From Pseudooceanicola nitratireducens (lineage in GTDB: Bacteria > Pseudomonadota > Alphaproteobacteria > Rhodobacterales > Rhodobacteraceae), in contig NZ_FNZG01000002.1 of assembly GCF_900109195.1 (NCBI RefSeq), forward strand, positions 380,191-444,190: a DNA stretch of 64,000 nucleotides, written 5' to 3'. Made by a program: the position numbers and the translations under genes. This document shows positions 35,008-43,279 of the stretch, in pieces (the first letter of the stretch is position 1; the number at the start of each line of letters is the position of its first letter). The notes under the pieces were generated by a model. The model was not told where the DNA came from. It saw only the letters and a list, made by a program, of their open reading frames with translations, and ran no database searches.

Positions 35008-35991
35008 ATGTTCATGCTTGCGGGATTGATGGGGCTGATGCTGGTCGGTGCGTCGGCCTTTGTCGGCCTGGCCGAAGACGACGTGATCGAAGACCTCGAC
35101 CCTCTGCCGGAAGACGAGGATGAGGCCCCGATGTCCCCCCATGCCCTGTTGGAGCTGGTCGGCGGAGAGATCTACGCCGGAACCGATGCGGGCGACGCGG
35201 TTCAGGGATCCCCCCTGGCGGATCAGATCGGCGGCTATTCGGGCGATGACACGCTGAACGGCGGCAGCGGCGATGACATCCTTGTGGGGATGGCCGGGGA
35301 CGACCAGATGGACGGGCAAGCCGGGGCGGATACCCTGCATGGCGGGGATGGCGGCGACCGGATCTATGGCTCATCCGGGGATGACAGCCTGTTCGGCCAC
35401 ATGGGGCAGGACCTGCTGGCGGGCGGCATCGGCAATGACGTGATGCATGGCGGCGCGGGATATGATTCGCTTCTTGGCGGGTCCGGGGACGATGCGCTGC
35501 ACGGCGGGCTGGGGGGCGACCAGCTGACCGGCGGGGCCGGGCAGGACACGCTGTTCGGGGCTTCGGGCGACGATTGGATCAACGGGGTGACAGAATTTCT
35601 GGGCCAACCGGAGGCCCCGAACGGGGCCGCGGATTTCGAGGCCGGGCGCGATTTCCTGAATGGCGGCGCGGGCGCGGATACGGTGATCGGCGGCGCGGGC
35701 GACGTGCTGACCCTTGGCGCGGGAACGGATACCGCTGTGCTGGGCCATTGGATCGGTGTGGGCGATGATGCGGCGCAAGTCACTGATTTCCTTGCAGGAG
35801 AGGATCAGCTGATCGTGATCTGCCCCGATGATGCTGGCGATGCGCAGGACGTGACGATCGACAGGGACGGCGGCGAAACCCGCATCACCCTGAACGGCGT
35901 GACCATCGCCACGCTGCCGCAGGACATCCCGATCGGGATCGAGGATGTGGTCGTCCTGCCCGAAAGCGCCGCACAGAGTCTTTTGCGGTGA
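35008..35991 (+). CDS. membrane-anchored or secreted RTX-like calcium-binding repeat protein
   Basis: A 327-residue protein starting with a hydrophobic segment (MFMLAGLMGLMLVGASAFVGLA), then an acidic linker (EDDVIEDLDPLPEDEDE), then about fourteen glycine/aspartate nonapeptide repeats of the GGxGxDxLx type between residues 60 and 195. Examples are YSGDDTLNGG, SGDDILVGM and GAGQDTLFG. Such repeats fold as a calcium-loaded beta-roll. The C-terminal 110 residues hold further repeat fragments and a DFLAGEDQLIVI strand as in other RTX proteins. Unlike classic RTX exoproteins it has an N-terminal hydrophobic segment, so it may be Sec-exported or anchored. ATG 35008 is taken; ATG 35014 is possible. 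Confidence 0.83.
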   Translation: MFMLAGLMGLMLVGASAFVGLAEDDVIEDLDPLPEDEDEAPMSPHALLELVGGEIYAGTDAGDAVQGSPLADQIGGYSGDDTLNGGSGDDILVGMAGDDQMDGQAGADTLHGGDGGDRIYGSSGDDSLFGHMGQDLLAGGIGNDVMHGGAGYDSLLGGSGDDALHGGLGGDQLTGGAGQDTLFGASGDDWINGVTEFLGQPEAPNGAADFEAGRDFLNGGAGADTVIGGAGDVLTLGAGTDTAVLGHWIGVGDDAAQVTDFLAGEDQLIVICPDDAGDAQDVTIDRDGGETRITLNGVTIATLPQDIPIGIEDVVVLPESAAQSLLR

Positions 35992-36186
35992 TGGCGCGTG
36001 CGTGGCAGGGCCGGGCGAACAGGCCCCGGATTGCCCCGGACCTCTCGCGTTTTCCGTCTTTATTTTTGGGGGCGGATGCCGTAAACGCCCGGGATTGCCA
36101 TCGGGTCACCGGTGGCGATTGCTTTTCGGACCTTGCTGGACGACATCCCGGCTTGTGCCCGCCACCCTTTAGACAAGGAGATCCCG

Positions 36187-36456
36187 ATGTCGATCACTGC
36201 CGACGAAAAATCGCGCCTGATGAAAGAATACGCAACCAAGGACGGCGACACCGGTTCGCCCGAAGTCCAGGTTGCCATCCTGTCCTCGCGTATCGCCACG
36301 CTGACCGAGCACTTCAAAGAGCACAAGAAAGACAACCACGGCCGCCGTGGTCTTCTGAAAATGGTTGCTCAGCGCCGGAAGCTGCTGGACTACCTGAAGG
36401 GCAAGGACGAAGCCCGTTACGCTGACCTGATCAAGCGTCTCGGCCTGCGCCGCTAA
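36187..36456 (+). CDS. rpsO: 30S ribosomal protein S15
   Basis: Primary-binding small-subunit protein that contacts 16S rRNA helices 20-22. The 89-residue length is standard. Family segments: [41 protein letters not shown] and [19 protein letters not shown] 36187 follows AAGGAGATCCCG. In many bacteria rpsO directly precedes pnp; here it ends in a strong terminator and pnp is 3.5 kb away. No S15-type autoregulatory pseudoknot was resolved in the 195 bases upstream. Confidence 0.98.
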   Translation: MSITADEKSRLMKEYATKDGDTGSPEVQVAILSSRIATLTEHFKEHKKDNHGRRGLLKMVAQRRKLLDYLKGKDEARYADLIKRLGLRR

Positions 36457-36500
36457 GCCCTTGGCGGGGTCACCCCCGCCAGTGCCAGCGACAAGAATTG

Positions 36501-36529
36501 CGCCCGTTCCGGTAGGAGCGGGCGTTTTT
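36501..36529 (+). terminator. intrinsic terminator after rpsO
   Basis: CGCCCGTTCC-N4-GGAGCGGGCG followed by TTTTT: a ten-base-pair stem including one G-T wobble, 44 bases after the rpsO stop. Confidence 0.9.
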
Positions 36530-36569
36530 CGTTTCAGGCGTTATGCGCGGTGTCGACCGCGACGGGCGG

Positions 36570-37295
36570 TCAATCGGCGCTGCGTCGCGCCAGAAGATCC
36601 GACAGCAACACGAACTGCAGGCCCCGCGCGGTCAGATCGTCCAGGATCCGGGGCAGGGCGTCGCGCGTGGCCGCGCCCGACCCGTACATCGGATGCAGCA
36701 GGATGATGTCGCCGGGGCCGGTGGCCGCGACCGTCAGGCGGTGGATCTCATCGGCGGTCTGGCCGGGGGTGAAGCTTTCGGCCGCGACCGACCACATGAT
36801 ATTGGGGCGGTTCTGCTGCGACAGCACCCAGGGCAGCATCAGGAATTTGCGGCCGAAAGGCGGGCGGAAGTGCAGCGGCCCGGCATAGCCCGCATCGCGG
36901 ATCGCGGCATCGGTTCGCGCCAGTTCGTCGCGCAAGTCGCGGGCGCTGCGCAGCCACATGGCGCTATGGTCCCAGGAATGATTGCCCAGCTCGTGCCCCG
37001 CCGCGATGATCGCCTGCACCGCGTCGGGGTTGGCTTCGACATTGCGGCCAAGGACAAAGAAGGTGGCGGGGATGGAGCGCTCGGCCAGGATCTTCAGAAC
37101 CTCGCCCGTATGCGCCGCCGAGGGGCCATCGTCGAAGGTCAGCGCCACGATGGGATCAGGGGTCTCGACGCGGGCGATGATCGCGCCGAAGACCTGGGTC
37201 GTGGTGGAATCCGTCAGCCGGTCAAAGCCCAGAAACAGCAGCGCCAGGGTCAGAAGACCGACCCCGGCGCGCAGCACAGCCTTGCGAAACCGCAC
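36570..37295 (-). CDS. polysaccharide deacetylase (NodB-homology) family protein
   Basis: Carbohydrate esterase family 4-type deacetylase, 241 residues, with an N-terminal membrane anchor or signal (residues 8-24). NodB motifs: motif 1 TFDDGPS (53-59) with the metal-binding aspartates, motif 2 NHSWDHS with His105 and His109, motif 3 RPPFGRK, motif 5 ILLHPMYG. Motif 4 is weak (WSVAAESF in place of DxxDW). It probably faces the periplasm and removes N-acetyl groups from an envelope glycan; the substrate is not known. Starts two bases before (in strand terms, after) the VPLPA-CTERM gene, so the two are one unit. Confidence 0.9.
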   Translation of the reverse strand: MRFRKAVLRAGVGLLTLALLFLGFDRLTDSTTTQVFGAIIARVETPDPIVALTFDDGPSAAHTGEVLKILAERSIPATFFVLGRNVEANPDAVQAIIAAGHELGNHSWDHSAMWLRSARDLRDELARTDAAIRDAGYAGPLHFRPPFGRKFLMLPWVLSQQNRPNIMWSVAAESFTPGQTADEIHRLTVAATGPGDIILLHPMYGSGAATRDALPRILDDLTARGLQFVLLSDLLARRSAD

Positions 37296-37296
37296 C

Positions 37297-38709
37297 TCAG
37301 GCGGGGCGGCGGCGGCGCGTTGCCATCAGCCCAAGCCCGCCCAGAAGCAGAAGCGCCGAAGCGGGCAGGGGCACGGCGGTCACGACCTCGGTGATGCGAT
37401 AGGCCATGCCGGTGCGTTCCAGCAGCACCCCGGCAGAGCCGTCGGTAAAGTTGAAGAACCGCAGGTCGGCGCGGGTGATCCCAAGGTAGTCCGCCAGGGT
37501 GGTGACCCCGCCGAAGCCATCCGCCACGCCCACGGAATAGACCGTGTTCAGCGTGTCGCCGATCCCCTCCATCGTGGCATATAGTGCGCCGGTCGCCAGA
37601 TCGCCGAACAGCATGTCGATCATGTTGAACGAGACCTCGGACAGGATCGGCCCCGAGACAGCCAGCCAGGGCGCGCCTTCGCGGCCGAACTGGGCATAGG
37701 GGGTGATGAACCCGGGTTCTTCCCCGGGGATGGCCCCGGTCGCGCCCGGCACCTCGCCCATGAAATCGCCCTGGTTGACGTAGAAGGTGCCTTCGCGGTT
37801 CAGCCCGTCGGCATTGCGGCCCCAGCCGAAATTCTCGACCTCGGCGGTGTCGACCAGGTCGGCGACGTCGATCACGTTGATCTCTTCCGCGACGGTGCGG
37901 CCGATGTCGGAAAACGCGATGCGGGTGCGGCTGGCGTCGGTATAGCTTAGCTGCTGGACGTTGCGCACGCCGGTCGCCGCGACCTGCGTGGCACCGGTCT
38001 GGCCGTCGATGATCAACAGCTTGGCCACGGTGGTGGTGGGATCCTGCGCATGGGTCAGCCCGTCATACAGCTGGTTAAGGTTGTCGCCCCGCGACAGCAG
38101 CAACCGGCCATCGGGCAGGACCAGCATGGCCTCGCCGAAATGCGCGCCGCCCTGGCGGGTGCTTTGCCCGGTCTCAAACGCGGTCAGGGCGCGGGGGTTG
38201 GACAGGCTGCCATCGGCGGCGCGGTCATAGGCGTAGATCAGTTGATAGTGCTTCTCGGGCTGGTGATAGTTCGGATCATTGGGCAGCGCCTGGGCGGTGC
38301 CGAACCCCGCAGGAAGGGTCGAGGAGGTGAAGCCCACATAGGCCACCGGCCCGCCGTCGCCTGCCATGTTCATGAAGCCCGACTTGCCGACCGGGGTCAC
38401 ATCCGGTGGCACGTCGGTCAGGTCCAGCACGTTGCGGCTGCTGGCCCCGTCCTGGATGGTGATCTTGCCGCGCTTCTGGTCGACGACGTACAGGTGATCC
38501 CCGATCGGGATAGGCGACGCGACGTTGTTCTGGTTTCCCGCCGTGGCGAACTGGCCGACGAAGTCCAGCGACACGGTCAGCGGGGACGGCGAAACCGCCG
38601 GGGGTTCCAGCGTGGCGGCCGTGGCGGGGGCGGACAGCGCCAGCGCGCAGAGGCCCGGAACAAGCCCGGACAGCAGGGCAGGGCGAAGGGATGCGGGACG
38701 AATACGCAA
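37297..38709 (-). CDS. PQQ-sugar-dehydrogenase-like beta-propeller protein with VPLPA-CTERM sorting signal
   Basis: A 470-residue exported protein: a signal peptide ending near SAPATAA, then a beta-propeller-like body resembling soluble PQQ sugar dehydrogenases (GQSTRQGGAHFGEAMLVLPDG, RGDNLNQLYDG, EVENFGWGRNADGLNREG). The C-terminus is a VPLPA-CTERM signal: VPLPA at 446-450, a hydrophobic stretch (SALLLLGGLGLM) and a basic tail RRRRPA, recognised by an exosortase. Start: I favour TTG 38709, with GGAG eight bases upstream; a TTG at 38736 also keeps the frame. No exosortase gene is in the window. Enzyme activity is not proven. Followed after one base by the deacetylase gene. Confidence 0.75.
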   Translation of the reverse strand: MRIRPASLRPALLSGLVPGLCALALSAPATAATLEPPAVSPSPLTVSLDFVGQFATAGNQNNVASPIPIGDHLYVVDQKRGKITIQDGASSRNVLDLTDVPPDVTPVGKSGFMNMAGDGGPVAYVGFTSSTLPAGFGTAQALPNDPNYHQPEKHYQLIYAYDRAADGSLSNPRALTAFETGQSTRQGGAHFGEAMLVLPDGRLLLSRGDNLNQLYDGLTHAQDPTTTVAKLLIIDGQTGATQVAATGVRNVQQLSYTDASRTRIAFSDIGRTVAEEINVIDVADLVDTAEVENFGWGRNADGLNREGTFYVNQGDFMGEVPGATGAIPGEEPGFITPYAQFGREGAPWLAVSGPILSEVSFNMIDMLFGDLATGALYATMEGIGDTLNTVYSVGVADGFGGVTTLADYLGITRADLRFFNFTDGSAGVLLERTGMAYRITEVVTAVPLPASALLLLGGLGLMATRRRRPA

Positions 38710-38822
38710 AACGAAGGCTCCGGAAAAAACGTGCAATCAATTGGCATGAATTCTGCGGGCTGCCCTGCGGATCTGTCAAGTCGCAGGGGTGGCCCGCGCC
38801 GGCAGGGCACGGGCCAGAGGGG

Positions 38823-39374
38823 TCATTGCACGATGCGCAGCGGTTCGGACCGGGCCGGGGCGGGATCGCCGGGGCGGCGGGACAGACCGGCGTGGAAGCG
38901 TTGCGCGAACTTCAGCCCGGCCCGGATGACGCTGGCATCGCGGCGGCCGTGGGTGACGTTTTCGACCGCGATGCGGGCGCGTTCTGTGTTGTCGCGCCGC
39001 ATGTAGCGGATCATCAGCAGGATCATCGCCTCGTCCGCGGTCAGCAGGGCGCGGGTGTCCAGCGCCAGCGCGTCGCAATGCGTCACCGGGGCCTCGCGGC
39101 AGGCGTGAATGGCGCACAGCAGTTCCGACAGGCCATGGGCGATGGCCAGGCCGACGGACTGGCCCCATCTTTCGGCGGCGGTCGCATAGGCGATGTGCCA
39201 GCTTTGGGTTTCGGGGGCGGTCACGGCGGCCAGAAAATGGCGCAGGATCGGCAGGATCGCCGTTTCGAACGGATCAAGGTCCAGATCCTGCAGGTCGATC
39301 TGGGCCTGGGGGTTCCGCGCTTCTGCGGGCTGGTCGAGGGGGCTTTGCTCAAGGGGGCTGGGGTCAAGGGTCAT
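38823..39374 (-). CDS. hypothetical protein (183 residues)
   Basis: Family not recognised. A proline/glutamine/aspartate-rich start (PLEQSPLDQPAEARN) is followed by a mostly helical body: DPFETAILPILRHFLAAVTAP, GLAIAHGLSELLCAIHACREAP, LLTADEAMILLMIRYMRRDNTERAR. There is no signal peptide or clear membrane helix. The second gene of a two-gene unit: it overlaps the 84-residue gene by four bases (ATGA at 39371). Its position beside pnp and divergent from it recalls small conserved genes of Rhodobacteraceae, but no role can be given. Confidence 0.72.
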   Translation of the reverse strand: MTLDPSPLEQSPLDQPAEARNPQAQIDLQDLDLDPFETAILPILRHFLAAVTAPETQSWHIAYATAAERWGQSVGLAIAHGLSELLCAIHACREAPVTHCDALALDTRALLTADEAMILLMIRYMRRDNTERARIAVENVTHGRRDASVIRAGLKFAQRFHAGLSRRPGDPAPARSEPLRIVQ

Positions 39375-39625
39375 GCGTTGCCTCTTTCGCGGGGCGTTGC
39401 CGCCGTGACCGGTTCTGCCTTGTCCTGGTTGGGCGCGTGATCTGACAGCCGCGTGACGCGGGGGTCGTCCAGGTGCGCGGGCGTCAGCGTGGCAAAGGGA
39501 GAGGCCGCGCGCGCCGGAAAGCGCAGGTCGGCCTGCATCGCGGCCCGCAGGCGGGGGTGCAGGGCAACGCCGTGGGTCTGGGCCAGGGTGTCGGTGGCCA
39601 GAAGGGTCTTGAACAGATCGGACAT
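39371..39625 (-). CDS. hypothetical protein (84 residues)
   Basis: Family not recognised. The 84-residue product begins MSDLFKTLLATDTLAQTHGV and is alanine- and arginine-rich, probably soluble. ATG 39625 is followed by a coupled second gene (183 residues) with a four-base overlap. A near-perfect inverted repeat, TTAACTGAC-N7-GTCAGGTAA at 39716-39740, lies about 95 bases upstream and could control the pair. Confidence 0.65.
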   Translation of the reverse strand: MSDLFKTLLATDTLAQTHGVALHPRLRAAMQADLRFPARAASPFATLTPAHLDDPRVTRLSDHAPNQDKAEPVTAATPRERGNA

Positions 39626-39715
39626 GGGACGAAACCTCGGGTCTTGCGCGCAGGCAGGCGCGACGTGATGTGCGTTGGCACCCGTCTGGCGGACAAGCTG
39701 GAGGTGATGCGCGGC

Positions 39716-39740
39716 TTAACTGACAGAAATAGTCAGGTAA
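39716..39740. promoter_or_regulatory. imperfect 9-bp palindrome upstream of the hypothetical pair (operator candidate)
   Basis: TTAACTGAC-N7-GTCAGGTAA, eight of nine positions symmetrical. On the minus strand it overlaps a weak promoter-like pair (TTGCAT, 17 bases, CAGTTA). A dimeric regulator could bind; none is encoded next to it. Confidence 0.35.
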
Positions 39741-39832
39741 TGCAAGAGCGGTCTGACGCCCGCCCGGCGGCTCACTTGGATTTTTCTTTCAATAATTGCG
39801 GCTTTCCTGTAAGGCCCCGGCATCTGAGACGT

Positions 39833-39921
39833 AACGCCCCAGCCCCTGGCGTTCGCACGAAAGGATAGGGGGCGGCGGCAATGGGGCCGCCATGCAAATG
39901 GGAGACGCGGCAGGGGCCGCG
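39833..39921 (+). promoter_or_regulatory. structured 5' leader of pnp
   Basis: Three potential hairpins precede pnp: AACGCC-N9-GGCGTT (39833-39853), GGCGGC-N9-GCCGCC (39871-39891) and CGCGGC-N4-GCCGCG (39906-39921). In E. coli the pnp leader folds into an RNase III-cleaved hairpin through which PNPase represses its own synthesis. The arrangement here could serve the same purpose, by inference only. Confidence 0.4.
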
Positions 39922-39945
39922 AGTGCTCCCCTACAGGAAACGATG

Positions 39946-42078
39946 ATGTTCAACGTAACGACGAAAACGATGGAGTGGGGCGGCGAAACCCTCACTCTGG
40001 AAACGGGCAAGGTTGCCCGTCAGGCAGATGGTACCGTGATCGCGACCCTGGGTGAAACCAGCGTCATGGCGAACGTGACCTTCGCCAAGGAACCGAAGCC
40101 GGGTCAGGATTTCTTCCCGCTGACGGTCCACTACCAGGAAAAATACTATGCCGCCGGTAAAGTGCCGGGCGGCTTCTTCAAGCGCGAAGCCCGTCCGACC
40201 GAAAAGGAAACGCTGACGGCCCGCCTGATCGACCGCCCGATCCGCCCGCTGTTCGTCCCCGGCTTCAAGAACGAAGTCCTGGTGATGTGCACCGTGCTGT
40301 CGCACGACCTGGTCAACGACCCCGACGTGGTGGCGATGATCGCGGCATCCGCTGCGCTGACCATTTCCGGCGCGCCCTTCATGGGCCCGATCGCCGGTGC
40401 GCGCGTTGGTTTCGTTGATGGCGAATACGTGCTGAACCCGTCGGTCGACGACATGGATCAGCTGCGCAACAACCCCGAGCAGCGGCTCGACCTGGTTGTG
40501 GCCGGCACCAAAGACGCCGTCATGATGGTGGAATCGGAAGCCTACGAGCTGACCGAAGACGAAATGCTGGGTGCCGTGACCTTTGCGCACGAACAGATCC
40601 AGCCGGTCATCGACCTGATCATTTCGCTGGCCGAAGACGCCGCGAAAGAGCCTTTCGATTTCACCCCGCCGGATTACTCGGACCTTTTCGAGGTCGTGAA
40701 AGCGGCTGGCGAAGCGAAGATGAAGGCCGCCTATGCCATCACCGACAAACAGCAGCGCGTGGCTGCGGTTTCGGCGGCGAAGGAAGAGATCAAATCCGGT
40801 CTTTCCGAAGAGCAGCTGGCTGATGCCAACCTGGGTTCCGCGCTGAAAAAGCTGGAATCCACCGTTCTGCGGTCGACGGTTGTGAAAGAAGGCAAGCGGA
40901 TCGACGGTCGTGCCCTGGATCAGGTCCGCGCCATCGAGGTCGAAACCGGCCTGCTGCCCCGGACCCACGGTTCGGCGCTGTTCACCCGTGGCGAAACCCA
41001 AGGCCTGGTCGTGACCACGCTGGGCACCGGCGACGACGAACAGATCATCGACGCGCTGCACGGCAACTACCGTTCGAACTTCCTGCTGCACTACAACTTC
41101 CCGCCGTACTCGGTTGGTGAGGTTGGTCGCGTGGGTTCGCCCGGTCGTCGTGAAATCGGCCACGGCAAACTGGCATGGCGCGCCCTTCAGGCCGTTCTGC
41201 CCGCCGCGACCGACTTCCCCTACACGGTCCGTGTTGTCTCTGAGATCACTGAATCCAACGGCTCGTCCTCGATGGCGTCGGTCTGTGGTGGCTCGCTGTC
41301 CATGATGGACGCAGGCGTTCCGCTGAAGGCCGCCGTTGCCGGCGTGGCCATGGGTCTGGTCCTGGAAGACGATGGCTCCTACGCGATCCTGACCGACATC
41401 CTGGGTGACGAAGATCACCTGGGCGACATGGACTTCAAGGTTGCCGGGACCGAAGCGGGCATCACCTCGCTGCAGATGGACATCAAGGTCGCAGGCATCA
41501 CGCCCGAGATCATGGCCAAAGCCCTTGCGCAAGCAAAGGAAGGCCGGATGCACATCCTGGGCGAGATGAACAAGACCGTGTCCGGTGTTGGCGAATTCTC
41601 GGCCCACGCGCCGCGCATCGAAACCATGCAGATCCCGACCGACAAGATCCGTGAAGTGATCGGCTCGGGCGGTAAGGTCATCCGCGAGATCGTGGAAGTC
41701 TCGGGTGCCAAGGTCGACATCAACGACGACGGCATCATCAAGATCGCATCGCCGAACGGCGAGGCCATCCAGAAGGCCTATGACATGATCCATTCGATCG
41801 TGGCAGAGCCGGAAGAAGGCCAGGTCTACAAGGGCAAGGTCGTGAAGATCGTCGACTTCGGCGCCTTCGTGAACTTCTTCGGCAAGCGCGACGGCCTGGT
41901 GCACGTGTCCCAGATCGAGAACCGCCGCCTGAACCATCCGTCGGACGTCCTGAAAGAAGGTCAGGAAGTCTTCGTCAAGCTGCTGGGCTTCGACGATCGC
42001 GGCAAGGTCCGCCTGGCGATGAAGATGGTCGACCAGGAAACCGGCGAAGAAGTGACCAAAGAGGAAGGCGCAGAGTAA
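39946..42078 (+). CDS. pnp: polyribonucleotide nucleotidyltransferase (PNPase)
   Basis: Phosphorolytic 3'-5' exoribonuclease of the RNA degradosome. 710 residues: first RNase PH domain, helical linker, second RNase PH domain, KH domain with [13 protein letters not shown] (from about 565) and S1 domain with [19 protein letters not shown] (from about 624). The RGETQ element and the catalytic SGGS-like segment are intact. ATG 39946 is preferred over adjacent ATG 39943 because AGGAAA is then five bases away; both give [13 protein letters not shown] as in relatives. Divergent from two small unknown genes and followed by an intrinsic terminator. Confidence 0.97.
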   Translation: MFNVTTKTMEWGGETLTLETGKVARQADGTVIATLGETSVMANVTFAKEPKPGQDFFPLTVHYQEKYYAAGKVPGGFFKREARPTEKETLTARLIDRPIRPLFVPGFKNEVLVMCTVLSHDLVNDPDVVAMIAASAALTISGAPFMGPIAGARVGFVDGEYVLNPSVDDMDQLRNNPEQRLDLVVAGTKDAVMMVESEAYELTEDEMLGAVTFAHEQIQPVIDLIISLAEDAAKEPFDFTPPDYSDLFEVVKAAGEAKMKAAYAITDKQQRVAAVSAAKEEIKSGLSEEQLADANLGSALKKLESTVLRSTVVKEGKRIDGRALDQVRAIEVETGLLPRTHGSALFTRGETQGLVVTTLGTGDDEQIIDALHGNYRSNFLLHYNFPPYSVGEVGRVGSPGRREIGHGKLAWRALQAVLPAATDFPYTVRVVSEITESNGSSSMASVCGGSLSMMDAGVPLKAAVAGVAMGLVLEDDGSYAILTDILGDEDHLGDMDFKVAGTEAGITSLQMDIKVAGITPEIMAKALAQAKEGRMHILGEMNKTVSGVGEFSAHAPRIETMQIPTDKIREVIGSGGKVIREIVEVSGAKVDINDDGIIKIASPNGEAIQKAYDMIHSIVAEPEEGQVYKGKVVKIVDFGAFVNFFGKRDGLVHVSQIENRRLNHPSDVLKEGQEVFVKLLGFDDRGKVRLAMKMVDQETGEEVTKEEGAE

Positions 42079-42102
42079 TCTGCCTTTCCTTGAACGGATC
42101 GG

Positions 42103-42130
42103 AAGGGGCACCCACTTGGGTGCCCCTTTT
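42103..42130 (+). terminator. intrinsic terminator after pnp
   Basis: AAGGGGCACCC-N4-GGGTGCCCCTT plus TT, a perfect eleven-base-pair stem 24 bases after the pnp stop. Confidence 0.9.
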
Positions 42131-42199
42131 GCGTTGCGCGCCGTGGTCCCGGCGCGTCTGCGCATTGCCGGGTTGGGCGCGCCGATGTATGCACGACCC

Positions 42200-43279
42200 A
42201 TGCGTTTTCTTGATTGGCTGCGTCCCGCAGTGCGCCCCGATTTCCCCCAGCCCGACCAGCAGACCTTTTTGCTGTGGGAACCCTGTTCCGCAAGCCACGG
42301 AGAGATCGTGCCGGGCTATGCCAGCTATCTGCGGGCGCTTGGTTACAAGGTCGTGGTGCTGATGACCCCGGACCGCATCGAAGAGGGGCTGTTTTCCCGT
42401 TTCGACATGCAGGGCATCACCCTGTCGCGGCTGACCCAGAAACAGATCCGCCGGCTGATGCGGCAGGGCGGCGCGCAGGGGGCGGCGGGCGTTCTGGTGT
42501 CCACCGCCGGGAAGCTGCCGGATCGGCCGGACGGCACCGTGGATCTTGACGCTGTCTTTGCCGGCAATGCCCCGGGGCGGGTGCTGCTGGTCGAACATGA
42601 CGCCAAGGGCCGGATCGACGCCGGGGCCTGGTCGCCCTGCATGATCACCCTGCGAGAGCTGGAGTATCAGGGCCAGCCGTCGATCGTAGTGAACCCGCAT
42701 GATTTCGGTCAGGTCACGCTGAAGGACAAGGTCGCCGGGCGGGCGGTCTTTGTCATGGTCGGCGCGGCCCGGGCCAAGCGGCGCAATCAGAACATGGTTT
42801 TCGACGCGGCCGGGGCGCTGCTGGATCAGGGCGTGACCGATTTCGAAATTCGCATGATCGGCAAGCCGGGTGGCGATCCGCTGCCGGACCGGCTGAAGGA
42901 CCATGTGATCCAGCTGGGGCGGCTGGATTTCACCCGGATGTATGACGAGGTCGAGCGCGCCGATTTCGTGCTGACCGCTTTTCAGGGTGACAACCCGGAC
43001 CACGATTTCTACCGTACCACCGGCACCACGGGGGCCTTCCAGCTGTGCTATGGCTTTGCCAAGCCCTGCGTGGTGCAGGAGAGGTTCTGCCATCTCACCG
43101 CGCTGAACGCCGACAACAGCCTGACCTATGGCACGGATGCGGAGATGGCCGCCTGCCTGCGCGCGGGCGTCGAGATGGGCACCGAAGATTATGCCGCCAA
43201 GCGCGACGCCATGCAGCGGGATGCGGCGGCGCTGCGCGCGGCCTCTCTGACCGCATTGAAAGGGCTGATCGATGGCTGA
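42200..43279 (+). CDS. putative glycosyltransferase-like protein (unrecognised subfamily)
   Basis: A 359-residue cytoplasmic protein. Its N-terminal half opens TFLLWEPCSASHGEIVPGYASYL, as in a Rossmann nucleotide-binding lobe, and the C-terminal half has FEIRMIGKPGGD, GRLDFTRMYDEVERADFVL and a YRTTGTTGAFQLCYGFAKP stretch resembling the donor-binding lobe of GT-B glycosyltransferases. That is the basis of the call; no specific family was recognised. ATG 42200 (MRFLDWLRP) is tentative, as ATG 42185 is also possible and neither has a good binding site. It overlaps the downstream GT8 gene by eight bases, which supports a glycan role. Confidence 0.6.
   Translation: MRFLDWLRPAVRPDFPQPDQQTFLLWEPCSASHGEIVPGYASYLRALGYKVVVLMTPDRIEEGLFSRFDMQGITLSRLTQKQIRRLMRQGGAQGAAGVLVSTAGKLPDRPDGTVDLDAVFAGNAPGRVLLVEHDAKGRIDAGAWSPCMITLRELEYQGQPSIVVNPHDFGQVTLKDKVAGRAVFVMVGAARAKRRNQNMVFDAAGALLDQGVTDFEIRMIGKPGGDPLPDRLKDHVIQLGRLDFTRMYDEVERADFVLTAFQGDNPDHDFYRTTGTTGAFQLCYGFAKPCVVQERFCHLTALNADNSLTYGTDAEMAACLRAGVEMGTEDYAAKRDAMQRDAAALRAASLTALKGLIDG

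Larger units (their letters stand above)
39626..39945. other. divergent intergenic region before pnp (320 bases)
   Basis: No gene is supported here. The left part carries the promoter side of the minus-strand hypothetical pair with an inverted repeat at 39716-39740. The right part, from about 39833, is the GC-rich, hairpin-forming leader of pnp. A frame reading ATG at 39892 into pnp is rejected as the start because it lacks a ribosome-binding site and family similarity. Confidence 0.7.

Noticed and set aside
35200-35720. Regular GC-rich short repeats that could be taken for a CRISPR-like array
   Set aside because: The periodicity is 27 bases with unequal units and encodes RTX nonapeptides in frame; there are no conserved direct repeats with unique spacers.
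39892-39945. Earlier in-frame ATG for pnp
   Set aside because: The extra residues ([17 protein letters not shown]) come from the hairpin leader, lack a binding site and are absent from the normal PNPase N-terminus.
39931-42201. Open frame of 756 codons opposite pnp
   Set aside because: Antisense shadow of PNPase; no domain and no ribosome-binding site.
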